Of a stretch of DNA of 64,000 nucleotides, positions 36,008-44,148 are shown piece by piece (within the stretch, counting starts at the first letter, position 1; each line of letters starts with the position of its first letter). The DNA is from Sandaracinaceae bacterium (GTDB lineage Bacteria > Myxococcota_A > Polyangia > Polyangiales > Houyiibacteriaceae). A model generated the notes under the pieces. The model searched no databases, was not told the origin of the DNA, and saw only the letters and a list, made by a program, of their open reading frames with translations. The stretch lies in NCBI GenBank assembly GCA_020633075.1, contig JACKEI010000001.1:1302001-1366000 (forward strand). The letters are read 5' to 3'. The translations under genes and the position numbers were made by a program.

Positions 36008-36426
36008 CAGAGCTCCTCGTCGTTCTCGAGACTCGGCAGCGCGACACCGAGAATCTCGTGCGCTTTTCCCGCAAGCTCGATCAGCTTCCGGGCCACCAGC
36101 AGGTCGTGCTCGAGCCGCGCCGTCTTCCGCTCCAGCTTTTCGATCTCCAGGTCACGCTCGTCACGGCGCATCTTCGGTCCGGGCTTCTGGGGCTCAAGGC
36201 CCCGCTCGCCGTGGGCCTGGAGCTGCTGCCGCCACTGAGCCAGGTGGGAGCTGTAGAGCCCCTCCCGGCGCAGCAGCGCAGACACCTCGCCACGGCCAGT
36301 GCTAGCGTCGACCTCCTTCAGGATCGCGACCTTCTGCTCACGCGTGAACCGGCGTCGCTGACGGCGGTCGTTCTCGGCCAGCGCCACCACTTCGGTGTTG
36401 AGTTCGTTCATCGGCTTCTTGGGCAT
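36007..36426 (-). CDS. IS3-family transposase OrfA
   Basis: 139 residues. A helix-turn-helix of IS3 OrfA type reads RRRFTREQKVAILKEVDAST, GEVSALLRREGLYSSHLAQW, followed by a leucine-zipper-like C-terminal helix (DLEIEKLERKTARLEHDLLV). It binds the IS ends and forms the OrfAB fusion by programmed frameshift in this family. The stop overlaps the orfB start, as expected. The frame is intact. Confidence 0.88.
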   Translation of the reverse strand: MPKKPMNELNTEVVALAENDRRQRRRFTREQKVAILKEVDASTGRGEVSALLRREGLYSSHLAQWRQQLQAHGERGLEPQKPGPKMRRDERDLEIEKLERKTARLEHDLLVARKLIELAGKAHEILGVALPSLENDEEL

Positions 36427-36470
36427 CTCTCGGGGTCCAGTCTCCGCCCTCGCTACAGAGAATTCGAGCC

Positions 36471-36536
36471 CCTTCGTGGCTCACCCTTGATTGACACGGA
36501 GGGCCTTCGTGGCTCACCCTTGATTGACACGGAGGG
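36471..36536 (+). repeat. 33-bp tandem repeat (two copies)
   Basis: Units 36471-36503 and 36504-36536 are identical: CCTTCGTGGCTCACCCTTGA then TTGACACGGAGGG. Each contains the probable IS3 terminal sequence, so the right end of the IS looks duplicated in tandem. Confidence 0.75.
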
Positions 36537-36594
36537 GCCCGAACCGTGAGGTGAGGGCCGCCCCCCACCGCGATCAGAGCATCCACGCCACGAT

Positions 36595-37074
36595 CTATTG
36601 GCGAACTCCAACCAACTCTTGGTACATCTTCTCCCCTAGATCCACCAACGTCATACTATCAAAGCTTGCGAGTATGCGCAAGAGTTCTGATGGTTCAAAC
36701 TGTAGACCTAGTCGGAGCACATTTGAATCATCAAGTACATGTTTTCCGGCGCTATTGGCAACCGACGCAGCACTCACTGCCGCAAGACACTTCGACGCGC
36801 GAGTGCTGTCTCTATTCGGAGCAAACGAAAGCCAACGTTCATCAGGAATCCCAAGGTCAGGAGATGCCGGAACGAGGTTGTGGATCGCTACTACGGACGA
36901 CGACCTAGCTTGAATCTCCCACAACCGAGCTCCTCTTCTTGACAATCCCTGGTCGACTACGTGAACGTCATGCTTCTCCACAAGACCGCAAGAAGATAGC
37001 CCGGATTTCACTGATCTAAGCAACTCCTCGCTGTTGATGTCGCCTTGCATGTTGACAAACATTACGAACGACAT
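36595..37074 (-). CDS. Hypothetical protein in an AT-richer island
   Basis: 159 residues: MSFVMFVNMQGDINSEELLR, KSGLSSCGLVEKHDVHVVDQ, RARLWEIQ-type strands (GARLWEIQARSSSVVAIHNL), LGIPDERWLSFAPN, ending LVDLGEKMYQELVGVRQ. The base composition is clearly lower in GC than most of the window, suggesting recent transfer. Size, isolation and composition resemble the orphan at 16547, so an immunity-type role is conceivable. No family is recognised. Confidence 0.5.
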   Translation of the reverse strand: MSFVMFVNMQGDINSEELLRSVKSGLSSCGLVEKHDVHVVDQGLSRRGARLWEIQARSSSVVAIHNLVPASPDLGIPDERWLSFAPNRDSTRASKCLAAVSAASVANSAGKHVLDDSNVLRLGLQFEPSELLRILASFDSMTLVDLGEKMYQELVGVRQ

Positions 37075-37098
37075 TGAGCTGCCTCCAGCGTTAGATGG

Positions 37099-37299
37099 TC
37101 AAGCGAGGTCACCCGCAACTCGAATGGCTCCTTGCGCAATGACGAGGGCTCCATCGCTAGCGAATATCGTAACTGATGACACGACACACGCGCCCATCAT
37201 GCCAGACAAACATCGCCCTGGATCGGCCACACGCGCAAGAGTGAGCATATTGGCGACCGTAACATGGAGCATGTGGTAGTAGCGTGCGAGAGCACGCAT
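37099..37299 (-). CDS. Doubtful short hydrophobic ORF
   Basis: 66 codons: MRALARYYHMLHVTVANMLT, GMMGACVVSSVTIFASDGAL. It lies in the same AT-richer island, directly upstream of the previous gene. A hydrophobic centre could be a membrane segment. There is no recognised family and no clear ribosome-binding site. Confidence 0.22.
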   Translation of the reverse strand: MRALARYYHMLHVTVANMLTLARVADPGRCLSGMMGACVVSSVTIFASDGALVIAQGAIRVAGDLA

Positions 37300-37381
37300 G
37301 CTTGCCTCCTCGGAACGTTCAATGGTGTGAGCTGTGTTTCTAAACTCATAGTAGGCTTGAACGGGGTCACCAAACTGATTG

Positions 37382-37427
37382 AAGTGTTTACGTATGCCGA
37401 ATTCTGCGCAATGCGCCGCCGGTCAGC
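37382..37427 (+). repeat. Recurrent IS91-associated motif, copy 4
   Basis: AAGTGTTTACGTATGCCGAA then CTGCGCAATGCGCC and GCCGGTCAGC. The last ~30 bp equal the copy at 30901-30947. The truncated IS91-type transposase start at 37537-37722 lies 110 bp to the right. Confidence 0.7.
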
Positions 37428-37536
37428 GCGCATGAAGCGGGTCTGCGTGCCTGGAGGGTGCCACGGGGGTGGGTGTTGGCGGTAGTGCGGGGGCTGTTTT
37501 GGGGTGGCGGGCGGACGGGTGACTGGCGAGGGGGCC

Positions 37537-37722
37537 GCAGCGGAAGCGGGCAAACCCATGCCACAGGACGCCGCAGCTCAGATGGCTTCGCAGGGCCTTG
37601 GCCACAAACGGTGGCGGCGGGCGGGCGTGGCGGGCGGCGAGGTAGGCGTCGAGGCTCTGGTGCAAGAGCTGGTGGAGGGGCCCTGCGGTCGGGTCGCGGG
37701 GTTGGTACTCCGACGCGCCCAC
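37537..37722 (-). pseudogene. IS91-type transposase N-terminal remnant, second type
   Basis: From the GTG at 37722 the leftward frame reads VGASEYQPRDPTAGPLHQLL, HQSLDAYLAARHARPPPPFV, AKALRSHLSCGVLWHGFARF, RC. The YxPRDPTAxxLHxLL opening and FVxxxLxxxLxCGxLxxGFAR motif match the start of a group of IS91-like Y2 transposases common in myxobacteria. The expected CxxC and tyrosine domains are missing. Only this N-terminal stub remains, 61 bp from the start of the divergent kinase gene. Confidence 0.65.
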
Positions 37723-37782
37723 CGATGCCGCCGGCCTGCCTGAGTGCGCACCATTTACACCGCGCCCCGCCGGTGAGAGCAT

Positions 37783-39567
37783 GTGCAGACCGTGAAAGTT
37801 TGCACGATTTGCCGTGCCCGGTATCGGGGCAACCCCACCGTGTGTCCGTTGGACGGCGGCGCCTTGCGCGACCTGCCGGATCCGCTCATCGGCCGCACCA
37901 TCGCGGGGCGCTACCTGATCCAGGAGCGCATCGGGCAGGGGGGCATGGGCACGGTGTATCGCGCGCGGCACGAGGTGGTGGGCCGCGACGTCGCGCTCAA
38001 GTTCCTCTCGAGCGACCTGGCCCATCGCCCAGCGCACAAGACCCGCTTCCTGCGGGAGGCGCGCGCGGCCAACCGCATCAACCACGAGCACATCATCGAC
38101 ATCACGGACTTCGGCGAGACCGACGACGGCCTGGTGTACCTGGCGATGGAGTTCCTGGACGGTGTCCCGCTCAACAAGCAGATCGCAAAGCGCGACCTGA
38201 ACGTGCCGCGCGCCCTGGGCATCACGCTGCAGGTGGCGCGCGCGCTCGGTCGCGCGCACGAGCTCGGCGTCATCCACAGGGACATCAAGCCGGACAACAT
38301 CTACCTGCTGCAGGGCTACGCCAGCGACTTCGTGAAGCTGCTGGACTTCGGGCTGGCGCAGATGAAGGGCGAGCTGCGCGTCACGGCGACCGGCACGGTC
38401 TTCGGCACGCCCGAGTACATCGCCCCGGAGCAGGCGCGCGGGGCGCCGCTCACCTACGCGTGCGACCTGTACTCGCTGGGCTGCGTGCTCTTCGAGATGC
38501 TGACCAACGAGCTGCCGTTCAAGGGCGGCACCTCCGAGCTGGTGCTGGGCCACCTGCGCACGCCGCCCCCGGCGCCGTCCAGCCGCGGCGTGAGCGTCCC
38601 ACCCGAGCTGGACGCGCTGGTGCTGCGGCTGCTCTCGAAGCAGCCCGAGGCGCGTCACCCGAGCGCGTACGCCCTCGCGAGCGAGCTGAGCGCGATCATG
38701 GAGGCGATGGACGCGGCCACCGTGGAGCCCATCCCGCTCACCCGCAGAAGCATCGCGCCGCGCAGTGGCGAGGAGGACACGGCCGGGCGCCGGACCGTCA
38801 GCGCCATCGAGGAGACGCTCGGTCTGGACGGTGTGATCTCCGCCTGGGAGAACCGCCTGAGCGTCCTCGACGACGTCAGCCGCCGCGCGCACGTGGGGTC
38901 CGCGGCGCCTCCGTGGCTGGACGAGCACCTCGCCCGCATGCGCGCCCACGTGGAGGCCATGACGCGCGCGCGGGCGCGGCTGCACGCCCAGGCCGGCGCC
39001 ATCACGGACGACGAGCGCCAGGTGCGAGAGCAGCGGCTCCAGATCGGGCGGGCGCTGGACGCGCTCGGCGGCGACGAGGCGCGCGCCGCGCAGCTCATCG
39101 ATCAGCACGCCATCGCGCTAGGGAAGGCGCGCATGCAGCTGGACCAGGCGTCGGGGGCGTGGAGTGAGGTGCGCGCCGAGCTGCTTGCCATGGCACCGCG
39201 GCTGCCCGAGCGCAGCCCCAGCGATGAGCAGCTGAGCGCGCTGGTGCGTCTCGGGCAGGCCGCGGCGCGGCAGCTCGGCGCGAAGCAGGCCATCGACACC
39301 CACATGCGCGACCTCGCGAAGGCGCGCGCCGAGCACGACGACATCCGCTTCCAGATGTCTCAGCTGAAGGGGCGCATGGGCTCGTTCACGGCCGGCGCCG
39401 AGGTGGACATCAACCCCGCGCGCGAAGAGCTGGCGGCGCTGGAGCGGGAGATCCGAGAGCACCTGGACCTGGTGCTGGGAGATGCCGAGCCGGTGGTGCG
39501 GCACTTGATGTCGTTTCCGCACCTACGCGACCGCATCCGCGCCGCGGCCGAGCCAGCCACGGGCTGA
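37783..39567 (+). CDS. Zinc-ribbon Ser/Thr protein kinase with coiled-coil C-terminus
   Basis: 594 residues from the GTG at 37783. An N-terminal zinc ribbon, VCTICRARYRGNPTVCPLDG (~6-25), precedes a complete Hanks-type kinase: glycine loop IGQGGMGTVYRARH, catalytic Lys in VALKFLS, HRDIKPDN, DFG (LLDFGLAQ), and FGTPEYIAPEQARGAP. The C-terminal ~270 residues are not a known sensor. They are charged and helical (RMRAHVEAMTRARARLHAQA, HMRDLAKARAEHDDIRFQMS), likely coiled coil, with no membrane segment. The kinase is predicted active and cytoplasmic. The gene shares its N-terminal ribbon layout with the kinase at 46219. Confidence 0.93.
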   Translation: MQTVKVCTICRARYRGNPTVCPLDGGALRDLPDPLIGRTIAGRYLIQERIGQGGMGTVYRARHEVVGRDVALKFLSSDLAHRPAHKTRFLREARAANRINHEHIIDITDFGETDDGLVYLAMEFLDGVPLNKQIAKRDLNVPRALGITLQVARALGRAHELGVIHRDIKPDNIYLLQGYASDFVKLLDFGLAQMKGELRVTATGTVFGTPEYIAPEQARGAPLTYACDLYSLGCVLFEMLTNELPFKGGTSELVLGHLRTPPPAPSSRGVSVPPELDALVLRLLSKQPEARHPSAYALASELSAIMEAMDAATVEPIPLTRRSIAPRSGEEDTAGRRTVSAIEETLGLDGVISAWENRLSVLDDVSRRAHVGSAAPPWLDEHLARMRAHVEAMTRARARLHAQAGAITDDERQVREQRLQIGRALDALGGDEARAAQLIDQHAIALGKARMQLDQASGAWSEVRAELLAMAPRLPERSPSDEQLSALVRLGQAAARQLGAKQAIDTHMRDLAKARAEHDDIRFQMSQLKGRMGSFTAGAEVDINPAREELAALEREIREHLDLVLGDAEPVVRHLMSFPHLRDRIRAAAEPATG

Positions 39568-39585
39568 GGGACGCGCGGGTCTGCG

Positions 39586-41523
39586 TTAGCGCGCAGCGAA
39601 CGCGGCGTGGTCGCGCAGACGCTGTGCCATGGCGGGCTGCTGCGCGCGCGCGGCGAGGGCCGCCGCGAGGAAGAGGTTGCGCTGGTCCGAGCCCATGGCG
39701 TCGGGTTCGGGGGCGAGCACCGGCAGCTCGAAGGGGGGGACGCGCTCTGGCAAGGCCTCGCTGGAGAGCTGGGGGAGGCCGGGCACGGCGCACGTGAGCG
39801 CGTGGAACGCGTCGCGCGCGCGCCCCTCGTTGGCGAGCGAGCGCGCCCGGTTCTCGGCCTCCCAGGCGAGCAGCCCGGCGGTCCCGGGGGAGCCGTCCTG
39901 GAGCGCGGCGCGAGCGCTCGCGACCAGCGGTGAGAGGGTGTCCGGCTGCACGTCCACGCCGCACGGCGCCATCACGGAGAGCAGCCCCACGACACAGCTG
40001 GGCAGGCCCAGCTGCGCGGCGATGCGCGCCTCGTTGGTGAAGGCGGCCCGTCCGACTTGCGCTGACAGGAAGCGCCGCACACGCGCCTCGCGCCCTCCGG
40101 GGCCGCGGACCTGGAAGGGCCGGAGGTCGGGGTGACGCCGGTAGAGCAGCTCCCACAGCCAGCTGGAGCTCGCGAGGCCGAGGGGCAGCACCACCACGTC
40201 GGGGCGCTGGCCCTCGACCTCTTGGAGATACATCAGCGGCGCGGCCCAGTGGTCCGCTTCGACGACCAAGACGGCGTCCCGCGGCAGCTCCGCGAGGGCA
40301 CCGGCGCTCAGCTCTCGCGTCACCTGGTCGCGGGCGCGCGACCGCGCGAGGGGCGACGGGCTTGCGAGGAGGGTCACGGCGAGCAGGGCGGAAGCCGCGG
40401 CGACGAGCACGACGCGGCCGCGCGACGCGCTCCACTCGACCAGCAGCGCCGCGCCCCCGGCCAAGAACCAGAGGGGGGCGCCGAGGTAGCCGAGGTAGTC
40501 CAGCACGCCGGGCGAGAAGGGGTCGTACCGCGCGTACCAACACACGTTCGCGACAAACAGGGTGGCCACCAGCGGGAGCTGCGCGCGCGCTCGAAGACCA
40601 AAGCCGACGAAGCCGAGGGCGACGAGCGGCAGGACACCGGCGCGCAGCGACCACTCCGCGAACGCGCGCAGGTGAGCCAGGAACTCGGCGGAGCCAAGCC
40701 CCACGGACTTGCCCGAGAAGTCGGCGCCGCTCAGGTACGCGCGCAGGGACGGCCAGTCCACGGGGCGACCCCACGCGACGACGTCCGGGTCCCGCGCGGC
40801 GAGCGGCACGTAGGCCCAGACGAGCATCCCCACGAGCGCGGCCGCGATGGCCGGGAGCAGCGCACGCCAGGGCAGCGTCCGCTGCACGAGCGCACGCAGC
40901 GTGGCCGGAGCCATGGCGAGCGCAAAGAAGCACGCGGTGAGGGCGTTGGCGCCCGTCGTGAGCGCCAGCGCCAGCCCGGCTGCGGCCATGTACCGGTGGC
41001 GCAGCGCGGGACGCTCCGGGGCCGCGAAGGCCGCGGTGAGGAAGGCCACAGAGAGCGCGCCGAGCAGCGTCCCCAGGGGATACACCTCGATGCGCGTCGC
41101 GGGCTCCCACACCGCGCCATGGACGCCCACCAGCGCGATGAGCCAAGGCCGCGCCCACGTGAGGACGCCGTCTGAAGGCGGCCGCGAAGCGGCGTGGTCG
41201 AGCACGTACACCACGGGCACCAAGGTCAGCGCGCAGGCCAGCGCGGAGAGCGCGTTCAGGCAGAGCAGGGGGGCCACGCCCAGCAGCCCACCGAGGCCCA
41301 CCAGCGCGTGGCCCAGCAGCGTGTGCAGTGGCTGACCAATGGGGTGTCCCACGCCTCCCTGCACGGCTACCAGCGCCAGCTCGGGGCTGTCGTAGAAGCC
41401 CATGTCGCGCGACATGGTGGCCAGGTAGTAGACGGCGAGCAGGGCGCAGGCGGCCCACGTGTGGCGGGGGTGAGCGAGCGCCCACGTGGGCGGTGGCGGC
41501 GGCGGTGGCGTGGACCCGGTCAC
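39586..41523 (-). CDS. DUF2723-family multipass membrane protein (glycosyltransferase-like)
   Basis: 645 residues from a GTG that overlaps the upstream gene's stop (GTGA at 41520-41523). The opening helix is TWAACALLAVYYLATMSRDM, followed by GFYDSPELALVAVQGGVGHP, IGQPLHTLLG. The acidic DSPEL and GHPIGQPLH motifs are characteristic of DUF2723 and related PMT-like transferases. About ten further hydrophobic segments follow (e.g. LLCLNALSALACALTLVPVV, GLALALTTGANALTACFFAL). The soluble C-terminal half has few motifs. It probably moves sugars from lipid carriers, which is inference from the fold. It is the last gene of a leftward run from mutL. Confidence 0.85.
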   Translation of the reverse strand: MTGSTPPPPPPPTWALAHPRHTWAACALLAVYYLATMSRDMGFYDSPELALVAVQGGVGHPIGQPLHTLLGHALVGLGGLLGVAPLLCLNALSALACALTLVPVVYVLDHAASRPPSDGVLTWARPWLIALVGVHGAVWEPATRIEVYPLGTLLGALSVAFLTAAFAAPERPALRHRYMAAAGLALALTTGANALTACFFALAMAPATLRALVQRTLPWRALLPAIAAALVGMLVWAYVPLAARDPDVVAWGRPVDWPSLRAYLSGADFSGKSVGLGSAEFLAHLRAFAEWSLRAGVLPLVALGFVGFGLRARAQLPLVATLFVANVCWYARYDPFSPGVLDYLGYLGAPLWFLAGGAALLVEWSASRGRVVLVAAASALLAVTLLASPSPLARSRARDQVTRELSAGALAELPRDAVLVVEADHWAAPLMYLQEVEGQRPDVVVLPLGLASSSWLWELLYRRHPDLRPFQVRGPGGREARVRRFLSAQVGRAAFTNEARIAAQLGLPSCVVGLLSVMAPCGVDVQPDTLSPLVASARAALQDGSPGTAGLLAWEAENRARSLANEGRARDAFHALTCAVPGLPQLSSEALPERVPPFELPVLAPEPDAMGSDQRNLFLAAALAARAQQPAMAQRLRDHAAFAAR

Positions 41524-42524
41524 GGCTCGCTCCGAGGGGCCTCGGTCGCAAGCGTGGCGGGACGTGGCGCGTCGGCGCGGAGCACGCTCACCAGCCCGCC
41601 CACCCCGGAGACCACCAGCTGGGTGGCAAAGAGCGCGAGCGACGCGGCGACGGCGACGGCCCCAGGGACGCCCAGGGGGGCGTAGAGCTGGACGAACGCT
41701 CCCTCACGAATGCCGGCGCCGGCGTGGGTCAGCGGGAAGAACGCGGAGACGGCGGCGAGGGACACGACGGTGAGCGAGTGCGTCCAGGAGACCTCGGGAG
41801 CCAGGTCCGCCACCAGCACGTGCCCGCTCAGGGCGGTGAAGAAGTGCGTGAGCGTGGAGAGGCCGAGCGCCAACGCGAAGGGCCCACGCCGCGCGAGCGT
41901 GGGGACGCGCGCCGCGATGCGGCCGAGGAAGCCCGGCAGGAGCGGGGCCAGCCTGGGTGCGAGGGCCACCGCGAGGACCCCGCCGGCGGCGGCAGAGATG
42001 GCCAGCGCCGCGTAGACGACGGGCACCTGCACTCCCGGGAGGGGCCACAGCGAGAAGCTCACGCCCACGAAGAAGAACAGCCCCAGCAGGCCACACAGGC
42101 GCTCGACGAACACGACGGTCAGGCCGGCCGTGGCCCCCGCATCCCCGAAGGCCTCGCGGCTGGCCACCCCGCGCACCACGTCACCGCCGACCCCGCCCGG
42201 GAGCCACAGGTTGTAGAAGAAGCCCATGAAGTAGAGCTGCAGCAGGCGGCCGGGGCCCGGCAGCCGCTGAGCGCCGTAGGCCTGCATCACGGCAGCCCAG
42301 CGCCAGGTGCCGATCACGGCGGTCAGCGTGATGAGCCCCGCGCTGCTCACAAAGGCCGTGGCCGAGATGCCGCGCAGCGCCGCCAGCAGCGCGCGCGGGT
42401 CGTTGCGGCTGATCACCAAGCCCAGGATGGCCGCGGAGAACGCCAGCTTGGCCGCCAGCCACAGGTAGCGACGTCGCGCGTCCTGGCGCGGTGGGGGGCT
42501 GCCGGTGGGGTCACCTGGGCTCAT
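41520..42524 (-). CDS. Flippase-like integral membrane protein (LPG synthase TM/UPF0104)
   Basis: 334 residues from the ATG at 42524. Repeated hydrophobic segments include YLWLAAKLAFSAAILGLVIS, WRWAAVMQAYGAQRLPGPGR and YFMGFFYNLWLPGGVGGDVV. The FFYNLWLPGGVGGDVVRG string is diagnostic of the lysylphosphatidylglycerol synthase TM/AglD-like family. A late SAFFPLTHAGAGIREGAF fits the same family. No synthase domain is attached. Members are thought to flip lipids or lipid-linked precursors. It overlaps its neighbours by 4 bp on each side, so it is part of one transcript with the DUF2723 gene. Confidence 0.88.
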   Translation of the reverse strand: MSPGDPTGSPPPRQDARRRYLWLAAKLAFSAAILGLVISRNDPRALLAALRGISATAFVSSAGLITLTAVIGTWRWAAVMQAYGAQRLPGPGRLLQLYFMGFFYNLWLPGGVGGDVVRGVASREAFGDAGATAGLTVVFVERLCGLLGLFFFVGVSFSLWPLPGVQVPVVYAALAISAAAGGVLAVALAPRLAPLLPGFLGRIAARVPTLARRGPFALALGLSTLTHFFTALSGHVLVADLAPEVSWTHSLTVVSLAAVSAFFPLTHAGAGIREGAFVQLYAPLGVPGAVAVAASLALFATQLVVSGVGGLVSVLRADAPRPATLATEAPRSEP

Positions 42525-43189
42525 GGGGCGGTTGTAGCGCGGGCGCCGTCTGGCCGCAGGAGTTCGTGCTGGCGCAGGTGCGCGAGCAGGGGGTCCGCCT
42601 GCCGCTCCACCTCGGGCCGCAACCCTGTAAGCACCTCGGCGACGCGCGCGCGGTCGCCGTCCGCGAAGCAGAGACGGGGGCGCCGCCCGAGCGCACGCTC
42701 CAGGAACTCGGAGACCCGCGCGGGCTCCCGGTAGGCGTGCGGTGGGCCGGCGTCCTGCAGCCTCCGCAGGAGCGCGGCGAAGCCCACGCCTTGGTCGCGG
42801 AAGGCCGCGTCCAGGTGCTGAGCGCGCGTCAGCTCCGCCGCAGCTTCGAGGGCGTCCACATAGGGCGCGCTCGGGTGACGCTCGAGCAGCACTCCGTCCA
42901 GCAGCAGCTCGCTGCCTACGTGCGCCACCGCCCGCGCCGTGCCCCACGCCACCCCGCGCGCCTCCAGCTCTTCGCGCGCCAGCGTCATCAGGTGCAGAAA
43001 GGCGGGCGCGGCGTGAAAGGCGTCGTCCGTGCGGTGATGCAGCGCGACCCCGGCCGCCACCGCCGCCACCGGCACCGTGCCGAGGCGCGTCCCGGACATG
43101 CTCGCGAAGTCCGGCAGCATGCTGCCGAGGAGGTAGCGTGGGTCCTGCTCGAACCAGCCGGCGACCACGACGTGTCCGAAGAAGTTCAT
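42521..43189 (-). CDS. Acyl carrier protein phosphodiesterase-like (AcpH family)
   Basis: 222 residues: MNFFGHVVVAGWFEQDPRYL, LGSMLPDFASMSGTRLG, GVALHHRTDDAFHAAPAFLH. The start resembles AcpH (MNFLxHxxLA...LLGNxLPDF), with LLGSMLPDF and GVALHHRTDDAFH carrying the Asp and His residues expected of the HD-like metal site. AcpH removes 4'-phosphopantetheine from holo-ACP, but distant members may have other roles. It overlaps miaA (by 4 bp) and the flippase-like gene. Confidence 0.7.
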   Translation of the reverse strand: MNFFGHVVVAGWFEQDPRYLLGSMLPDFASMSGTRLGTVPVAAVAAGVALHHRTDDAFHAAPAFLHLMTLAREELEARGVAWGTARAVAHVGSELLLDGVLLERHPSAPYVDALEAAAELTRAQHLDAAFRDQGVGFAALLRRLQDAGPPHAYREPARVSEFLERALGRRPRLCFADGDRARVAEVLTGLRPEVERQADPLLAHLRQHELLRPDGARATTAP

Positions 43190-44145
43190 GGGAGCTGCGC
43201 CTCGATGAAGCGCTCGAGCGCTTCGCGTTCGGCGCCGTTCAGCAGCGCGCGGGCCGTGCTGACGCGGTCCACGCTGGGGTCGCTGCGCAGCCACGTGCGC
43301 TGACGCCGGGCATACACCCGCGTGGCCTTGCGGATGAGCCGCCGCGTCTCGTCGAGCGTGACGCCGTCGCGCAGGTGCGCGACCACCTCCTTGTACCCCA
43401 CGCTGCCGAAGGCTCGAGCGCTGTCCGGGTAGCGCTCCAGGAGCGCGCGCACCTCGTCCACCAGCCCGGCGCTCAGCATGGCGTCCAGGCGCTGCTCGAT
43501 GGCGCGCGTGTGTGCGTCGCTCGGGAGGTCGAGCGCGAACATGAGCGACTCGTAGCGGCGGGCGCCCAGGGCGTGCTCCGCCTGCAGCTCCCCGAGCGGG
43601 CGGCCCGTCTGCTGATACACCTCCAGCCCTCGCACGATGCGGAGCTGGTCGTTGGGGTGCACGGCGGCGGCGACCCTGGGGTCCACCTGCGCCAGGCGCG
43701 CGTGCAGCGCGGGGGCTCCAAGCTGGGCGCACTCCGCCTCTAGCGCGGCGCGCAGCGCGGGGTCCGCCTTGGGCAGCTCCACCAGGCCGCGCAGCAGCGC
43801 GCGCAGCCACAGCCCCGTCCCGCCCACCACCACGGGCACACGCCCGCGGGCGCGCACATCCGCGATGGCCAGCTGGGCGAGGCGCGCGTACTCGCCGGCG
43901 TCCATGCCCTGTTCCGGGTCGAGCACGTCGATGACGTGGTGCGGCAGGCGCGCCTGCTCGGCGGCGCTGGGCTTCGCGGAGCCGATGTCGAAGCCGCGGT
44001 AGACCTGCACGCTGTCCGCGCTGATGACCTCGATGGGATAGCGGTCGGCGAGCGCGAGCGCGACGCCGGTCTTGCCGCTGGCCGTGGGGCCGGCGAGCAC
44101 CAGCAGCTTGCCTGCGCTGGGGGGCGCGTCGGGGTGGGCGGCCAT
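43186..44145 (-). CDS. miaA: tRNA dimethylallyltransferase
   Basis: 319 residues. The P-loop is LAGPTASGKTGVALALADRY. Then comes EVISADSVQVYRGFDIGSAK, the family signature for substrate tRNA and DMAPP binding, and PHHVIDVLDPEQGMDAGEYA. Later motifs are VVVGGTGLWLRALLRGL and RAFGSVGYKEV. MiaA adds an isopentenyl group to A37 of tRNAs reading UNN codons. The start (44145) is 3 bp downstream of the mutL stop, and its end overlaps the next gene. The mutL-miaA order is conserved in many bacteria. Confidence 0.97.
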   Translation of the reverse strand: MAAHPDAPPSAGKLLVLAGPTASGKTGVALALADRYPIEVISADSVQVYRGFDIGSAKPSAAEQARLPHHVIDVLDPEQGMDAGEYARLAQLAIADVRARGRVPVVVGGTGLWLRALLRGLVELPKADPALRAALEAECAQLGAPALHARLAQVDPRVAAAVHPNDQLRIVRGLEVYQQTGRPLGELQAEHALGARRYESLMFALDLPSDAHTRAIEQRLDAMLSAGLVDEVRALLERYPDSARAFGSVGYKEVVAHLRDGVTLDETRRLIRKATRVYARRQRTWLRSDPSVDRVSTARALLNGAEREALERFIEAQLP

Positions 44146-44148
44146 CCG

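Larger units (their letters stand above)
34826..36536 (-). mobile_element. IS3-family insertion sequence with duplicated right end
   Basis: The element contains orfA (36007-36426) and a frameshifted orfB (34896-36007), both leftward. A perfect 31-bp direct repeat, beginning GCCCTCGCTACAGAG, occurs at 34826-34856 and 36446-36476. Probable terminal inverted repeats are CGTGTCAATGGGTTTGAGCC (about 34860-34879) and GGCTCACCCTTGATTGACAC (about 36478-36497), partly matching in inverted orientation. The right one is duplicated in a 33-bp tandem repeat. The exact ends are uncertain. Confidence 0.6.

Noticed and set aside
37423..39108. Long leftward frame opposite the first Ser/Thr kinase
   Set aside because: Only its last part (below 37722) carries real homology, to an IS91-type transposase start. 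The rest is antisense shadow of the kinase.
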